Below, piece after piece: positions 5,744 to 7,812 of a stretch of DNA of 7,812 nucleotides. The stretch is taken from NCBI GenBank assembly GCA_028684915.1, contig JAQUEZ010000274.1, positions 1 to 7,812 of the forward strand, in the 5' to 3' direction. The notes beneath the pieces were generated by a model that saw nothing but the letters and a program-made list of their open reading frames with translations, ran no database searches and was not told where the DNA came from. The translations under genes were made by a program, and so were the position numbers. Origin of the DNA: Desulfobulbus sp. (GTDB taxonomy: Bacteria; Desulfobacterota; Desulfobulbia; Desulfobulbales; Desulfobulbaceae). Position 1 is the stretch's first letter. Each line of letters opens with the position of its first letter.

Positions 5744-5829
5744 AAAATAGATCGCTCGATGTCTGCCATCGGTCCTTTCCTTCTGGCGACGCCAGGAATT
5801 GTTTTGAGGTTGAAAACCTCTCTTTTTTT
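5744..5829 (+). ncRNA. Candidate small plus-strand RNA next to the origin
   Basis: TAAAAT (5744-5749) resembles a -10 box. Downstream come three potential stems (CGAT/ATCG at 5757-5771, CTGGC/GCCAG at 5783-5795, GAGGTT/AACCTC at 5806-5820) and a T run. No good -35 box is seen, and no RNA family is recognised. It runs towards the iterons and opposite to rep, as a replication-control RNA might, but it does not overlap rep. Confidence 0.22.
5806..5829 (+). terminator. Intrinsic terminator, plus strand
   Basis: GAGGTT (5806-5811), a GAA loop, AACCTC (5815-5820), then TCTTTTTTT (5821-5829). A perfect six-pair stem with seven Ts. It ends 22 bp before the first iteron and would stop plus-strand transcription entering the origin. 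There is no T run in the opposite direction. Confidence 0.7.
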
Positions 5830-5957
5830 AATATATAAAAAATATAGTTAGTTGGTCATCCATGACCAGTATTACCCCACGACGTTGGTCATCCATGACC
5901 AGTATTACCCCGCAACACTAGTCACCCATGACACTAGTCATCCATGACCAGTGTTGG
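5815..5957. other. Probable replication origin (oriV) with AT-rich tract and iterons
   Basis: An AT-rich run (5821-5850) adjoins four copies of a palindromic unit, consensus TGGTCATCCATGACCA, at 5853-5868, 5886-5901, 5919-5932 (degenerate) and 5936-5951. It lies directly beyond the 3' end of the Rep gene. AT-rich DNA beside repeated initiator sites is the usual iteron-origin layout. No clear DnaA box was found. Confidence 0.7.
5851..5911. repeat. Two identical 28-bp direct repeats (iterons)
   Basis: Positions 5851-5878 and 5884-5911 are identical over 28 bases with a 33-bp period. Each contains TGGTCAT, CC, ATGACCA, so the unit is also an inverted repeat. The third copy keeps the 33-bp step (5919) and the fourth follows after 17 bp. 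Confidence 0.9.
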
Positions 5958-5965
5958 TTTGGTGG

Positions 5966-6565
5966 CTAGCTCTCACCTTTTTTCTTGCTGGCTTCCCATG
6001 CTTTAACCACCTTATCGCGCAGTTCTCGGGGCAGCTTGTCCAGGTCGGCCATAAACTGCTGAACGTTGTAGTTTACGGCGTTGTCATACAAATGGTTGAC
6101 GTTGATTTGTAGCCGTTCAATGTGCACCACCTTTGCATTGCCAAGTTCGCCGGTAACCAGGACGTTTTTTAAATCAGCAACAGCATCTTTGACGCCTCCC
6201 GGCAAATAATCCCACGTTGCCGTTGCTGCTGGCCGACCACTGTCATCAGTTATCTCGACCTTCTCCCGGAGAACATAGACGTTATGGCGCCCGCTTTTTG
6301 TCTTGGTGATGTAGCCAAATTCCTCAAGGGTTTTGAGTTCTCGCTGCACTTGAGACAATGACACCCCGGCCTTTTCTGCGATGGTTTCCAATGCAGGGAA
6401 AGCCCTACCCGTTGAAAAATTGGTGAACGCTTTGACGACTAGATAAACCTTTACCGCTGATCCTGGCAACCTCGCCAGATCGCCGTTATCAATCATGCTC
6501 TTGAAGACATGGAACCAGGACGTTGTGGCCTGAAACATATCAAGTTGTTTTGGTGCCTCGCTCAT
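5966..6565 (-). CDS. Winged-helix plasmid replication initiator (putative Rep)
   Basis: A 199-aa protein. Residues about 14-97 form a winged helix: helix SAVKVYLVVKAFTNF, helix-turn-helix at about 57-80 (PALETIAEKAGVSLSQVQREL), then the wing (EFGYITKTKSGRHNVYVL). The C-terminal half is mixed helix and strand with no motif I can name. Similar HTH proteins serve as replication initiators or replicon regulators on small plasmids. The Rep call comes mainly from context: last gene of the par operon, iterons right after its stop, and no other initiator in the window. Its ATG overlaps the stop of the RHH gene (ATGA), so translation is coupled. If it is not the initiator, the plasmid would need one from outside this sequence. 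Confidence 0.68.
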   Translation of the reverse strand: MSEAPKQLDMFQATTSWFHVFKSMIDNGDLARLPGSAVKVYLVVKAFTNFSTGRAFPALETIAEKAGVSLSQVQRELKTLEEFGYITKTKSGRHNVYVLREKVEITDDSGRPAATATWDYLPGGVKDAVADLKNVLVTGELGNAKVVHIERLQINVNHLYDNAVNYNVQQFMADLDKLPRELRDKVVKAWEASKKKGES

Positions 6566-6816
6566 GACTTGCCACCGACATGGCTCTTGATCAAGTCAAC
6601 AATGATGTCGTTCATAGTCACACCGCTTGCACCGGCCGTGCTTTTAAGCTGTCGGTGCAAGTGTTCGGGCAAAAAGATATTCATCCGTTTAACTTCTTCC
6701 CCGGCTGTCTTGCCATAGCCCTTGATTGTCTTCCCTTTAACCTCCTTCAACAAATCTTCATCGCTTCTGTCTGCCGGTTTCTCGGCCATCGCCGTCAATA
6801 ACGATTTTCTTGTCAC
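6562..6816 (-). CDS. Small RHH partition protein (ParG/ParB-like centromere-binding protein)
   Basis: An 84-aa protein following parA. Residues 1-42 are a polar, probably flexible tail. Residues 43-80 (VKRMNIFLPEHLHRQLKST, then the VTMNDIIVDLIKSHV helix) form a ribbon-helix-helix. In ParFG-type systems such a protein binds the centromere and the par operator through its RHH and stimulates the ParA ATPase through its tail. The start is GTG at 6816, with AAAGG seven bases upstream; the next in-frame ATG is ten codons in. It overlaps the Rep gene by four bases. Its likely binding sites are the heptad arrays at 6811-6870 and 7513-7565. Role inferred from gene order and fold. Confidence 0.8.
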   Translation of the reverse strand: MTRKSLLTAMAEKPADRSDEDLLKEVKGKTIKGYGKTAGEEVKRMNIFLPEHLHRQLKSTAGASGVTMNDIIVDLIKSHVGGKS

Positions 6817-6870
6817 GTTGTCACCTTTGTCACTTTTATTATTTTTATCATAAATATCATTTTTATCTCT
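6811..6870. repeat. Array of heptads (T-R-T-C-A-Y-N) with 9-bp period between parA and the RHH gene
   Basis: Units in exact 9-bp register: TGTCACC 6819, TGTCACT 6828, TATTATT 6837, TATCATA 6846, TATCATT 6855, TATCTCT 6864. A further TGTCACG lies at 6811, one base out of phase. The array fills the 46-bp gap and runs over the GTG start and the parA stop. The same unit recurs upstream of parA. Likely binding sites for the RHH partition protein. Confidence 0.65.
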
Positions 6871-7498
6871 TAACTGACTTATACACCCTGCTCATCTCAA
6901 TCAAGAGGTTAGCCAACTCTTTGGTTGCTTTGTGCTTCGGCGCGTACTGGATAACGGATTGACCTGAAAGAGGTGCTTGACCATAAACCTCGAAGTCGTG
7001 AAGCACCGTTTTGAGTATCGGTAACTTAAAATTTTCAGCGATGAAATCGGGAGCCTCTTTGCTCAACAGGGTGCCTTCTTTCACTTGATTGAGGAGAAAG
7101 AAAGCAGGAGGAGCCCACCCCAATTTTTCCTGGATGGTCCGGTAGATTTTTACCGTATTGCCGCTAGCGTGAAGGTCGTAGGGTCTGGGCCTGGTAGGGA
7201 TAATGATCAAGTCCGCTTCCATCATCGCCAGCATCATGATGTCGGCGGCGTGGGGTGGCGTATCAATGAAGATAAAGTCTTCCCTCAGACCTTTGACCAG
7301 TTTACGGACATCATTTCCAGCCGGGTACAGGTGCAGGTGTTCTGTTTCGTAGGTCTTATAAAATTTCATACAGGTGCCTTGTTCGTCGGCATCGACCAGG
7401 GCCGTCTTTCTTTTGACCCCGGCGGTGCCAAGGGCGAGGTTGACAGCCACCGTTGTCTTCCCACACCCACCTTTCTGATTCACAATCGCAACTATCAT
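6863..7498 (-). CDS. parA: ParA-family partition ATPase
   Basis: A 211-aa ATPase that positions plasmid copies before cell division. It has the deviant Walker A KGGCGKTT (residues 9-16 from this start, both lysines present), the A' motif LVDADEQGT (Glu where Pro is usual) and the Walker B FIFIDTPP with Asp78. It lacks the N-terminal DNA-binding domain of P1/F-type ParA, so it belongs with the short ParF-type proteins. I prefer the ATG at 7498 because the product then begins MIVAIVNQKGG like its relatives. The in-frame ATG at 7531 adds 11 residues (MNDKNDNGWPG) that merely translate the operator-like repeats and has no ribosome site. First gene of the par-rep operon. Confidence 0.93.
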   Translation of the reverse strand: MIVAIVNQKGGCGKTTVAVNLALGTAGVKRKTALVDADEQGTCMKFYKTYETEHLHLYPAGNDVRKLVKGLREDFIFIDTPPHAADIMMLAMMEADLIIIPTRPRPYDLHASGNTVKIYRTIQEKLGWAPPAFFLLNQVKEGTLLSKEAPDFIAENFKLPILKTVLHDFEVYGQAPLSGQSVIQYAPKHKATKELANLLIEMSRVYKSVKR

Positions 7499-7512
7499 CC
7501 CTGGCCACCCAT

Positions 7513-7565
7513 TATCATTTTTATCATTCATATCATATTTGTCTCATGTATCATTAACATGATAC
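7513..7565. repeat. Heptad array with 9-bp period plus inverted copy upstream of parA
   Basis: TATCATT 7513, TATCATT 7522, TATCATA 7531, TGTCTCA 7540 and TATCATT 7549 lie in exact 9-bp register. The last unit pairs with an inverted copy to make GTATCAT (7548-7554) and ATGATAC (7559-7565), a 7-bp inverted repeat over the -10 box of the par promoter. An extra out-of-phase TATCATC lies at 7493-7499. Probable par operator and possibly part of the centromere. Confidence 0.68.
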
Positions 7566-7586
7566 CAGCTTGGCCGCCGGTGTCAA
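7559..7586 (-). promoter_or_regulatory. Promoter of the parA-RHH-rep operon
   Basis: On the minus strand a perfect TTGACA (7581-7586) is 16 bp from TATCAT (7559-7564, five of six to consensus). The -10 lies within the 7-bp inverted repeat, so a repressor bound there would block RNA polymerase. The leader to the ATG at 7498 would carry the heptad array. Confidence 0.8.
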
Positions 7587-7637
7587 CCTTGTCTTCGCCA
7601 CACAGGGCAGCTCTGTATTGGTAGGCAATTTTTCCCG

Positions 7638-7665
7638 TTGTGTTACTCTAGAGAAAAAGTATATT
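7638..7665 (+). promoter_or_regulatory. Candidate native promoter of the RelE/ParE-type TA operon
   Basis: TTGTGT (7638-7643) and TATATT (7660-7665) are 16 bp apart on the plus strand. If the IS is removed at the TATAC duplication, this promoter would lie directly upstream of the antitoxin gene with a leader of roughly 28 bases. In the present sequence the IS intervenes. Confidence 0.45.
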
Positions 7666-7679
7666 AAGGTAATACTTTT
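7655..7679. repeat. 8-bp inverted repeat, possible TA operator
   Basis: AAAAGTAT (7655-7662) and ATACTTTT (7672-7679) flank a 9-base centre and overlap the candidate -10 box. This suits autorepression by the RHH antitoxin now encoded across the IS. Confidence 0.5.
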
Positions 7680-7680
7680 A

Positions 7681-7685
7681 TATAC
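7681..7685. repeat. Target-site duplication TATAC, right copy
   Basis: TATAC immediately precedes the right IS terminus (TGTTACTG from 7686) and equals 128-132. Confidence 0.65.
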
Positions 7686-7812
7686 TGTTACTGACCGCCC
7701 CTATGGAGCCATTTGATGATCGCCATAATGGAGCCACCTCGTGACCGGTTTAATGGGGCCAACCCCTGATCGGTCTAATGGAGCCAGGATGTGACCGCCG
7801 TAATGGTGCCAC
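7686..7812. mobile_element. Right-hand end of the insertion sequence with five 25-bp repeats, truncated by window edge
   Basis: Begins TGTTACTGACCGCCC and contains five tandem 25-bp units (7687-7711, 7712-7736, 7737-7761, 7762-7786, 7787-7811). Each has TGAYCG near its middle and ends in a form of TAATGGAGCCA. It is the inverted counterpart of 1-127, so the element's interior lies beyond the window edge. These repeats are interpreted as transposase-binding sites of an IS21-like element, not as replication iterons. Confidence 0.75.

Larger units (their letters stand above)
5508..5850. other. Non-coding stretch between the second TA operon and the origin
   Basis: About 340 bases with no convincing protein gene. 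A minus-strand open frame (5462-5722) crosses the TA promoter and operator and has no family look. Hairpin-forming pieces include AAAGGGAA (5620-5627) with TTCCCTTT (5669-5676), two plus-strand terminator-like hairpins and a further stem at 5783-5795. The region may encode a plus-strand RNA or insulate the origin from transcription. Confidence 0.5.

Noticed and set aside
7538..7549. TTTGTCTCATGT shared between the par operator and the recombinase upstream region (1269-1280)
   Set aside because: A 12-base match somewhere in 7.8 kb is expected by chance, and no third feature ties the two sites together.
7686..7812. Five 25-bp tandem repeats read as replication iterons
   Set aside because: The same repeats occur inverted at the other window end, with matching termini and a shared 5-bp flank. 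This fits IS ends better than an origin, and a separate iteron array lies beside rep.
1..7812. CRISPR array, tRNA or rRNA genes
   Set aside because: No regularly spaced repeat-spacer pattern, cloverleaf or rRNA sequence was seen. The only arrays are IS repeats, iterons and par heptads.

Overview
The window reads as nearly all of a small mobilizable plasmid from a Gram-negative bacterium. The genes point to Pseudomonadota: an IncQ-type oriT with a MobA/MobL relaxase, a ParA plus ribbon-helix-helix (RHH) partition pair, and two proteobacterial-type toxin-antitoxin pairs. I cannot name a genus. The first 127 and last 127 bases are not plasmid backbone. They are the two inverted ends of one insertion sequence, probably IS21 family, with several internal 24-25 bp repeats at each end. 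Both are flanked by the same 5-bp sequence, TATAC (128-132 and 7681-7685), which looks like a target-site duplication. The simplest reading is a circular plasmid of about 7.55 kb, opened at an IS insertion whose interior is not in the window.

Layout from left to right. 1-127: IS end. 147-706 (+): RHH antitoxin and RelE/ParE toxin. 717-1265 (-): short tyrosine recombinase, with a 9-bp inverted repeat just upstream at 1351-1371. About 1360-2510: strongly AT-rich island with two small unrecognised membrane-protein genes (+). 2664-4102 (-): mobilization operon, with the relaxase followed by a one-TM accessory protein. 4151-4190: IncQ/RSF1010-like oriT. 4329-4793 (+): divergent TraD/MobC-like accessory gene. 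4898-5441 (-): second toxin-antitoxin pair (MazF/PemK toxin, RHH antitoxin) behind a perfect 24-bp palindrome. 5508-5850: no convincing protein gene, but two + strand terminator-like hairpins. 5815-5957: probable replication origin with an AT-rich tract and four palindromic iterons. 5966-7498 (-): operon of parA, a small RHH partition gene and a winged-helix Rep gene. 7559-7680: promoters of the par operon (-) and of the first TA operon (+). 7686-7812: the other IS end.

How the parts fit together. Replication would depend on the 199-aa Rep and the iterons. Stable inheritance would come from ParA/RHH acting on 9-bp-phased heptad arrays on both sides of parA, backed by two addiction modules. 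Spread would rely on the relaxosome (MobA-like, TraD-like and membrane accessory proteins) acting on oriT with a helper's type IV secretion channel. The recombinase and AT-rich island look like the accessory part. The IS sits between the promoter of the first TA operon and its antitoxin gene, so that operon may now be misregulated.
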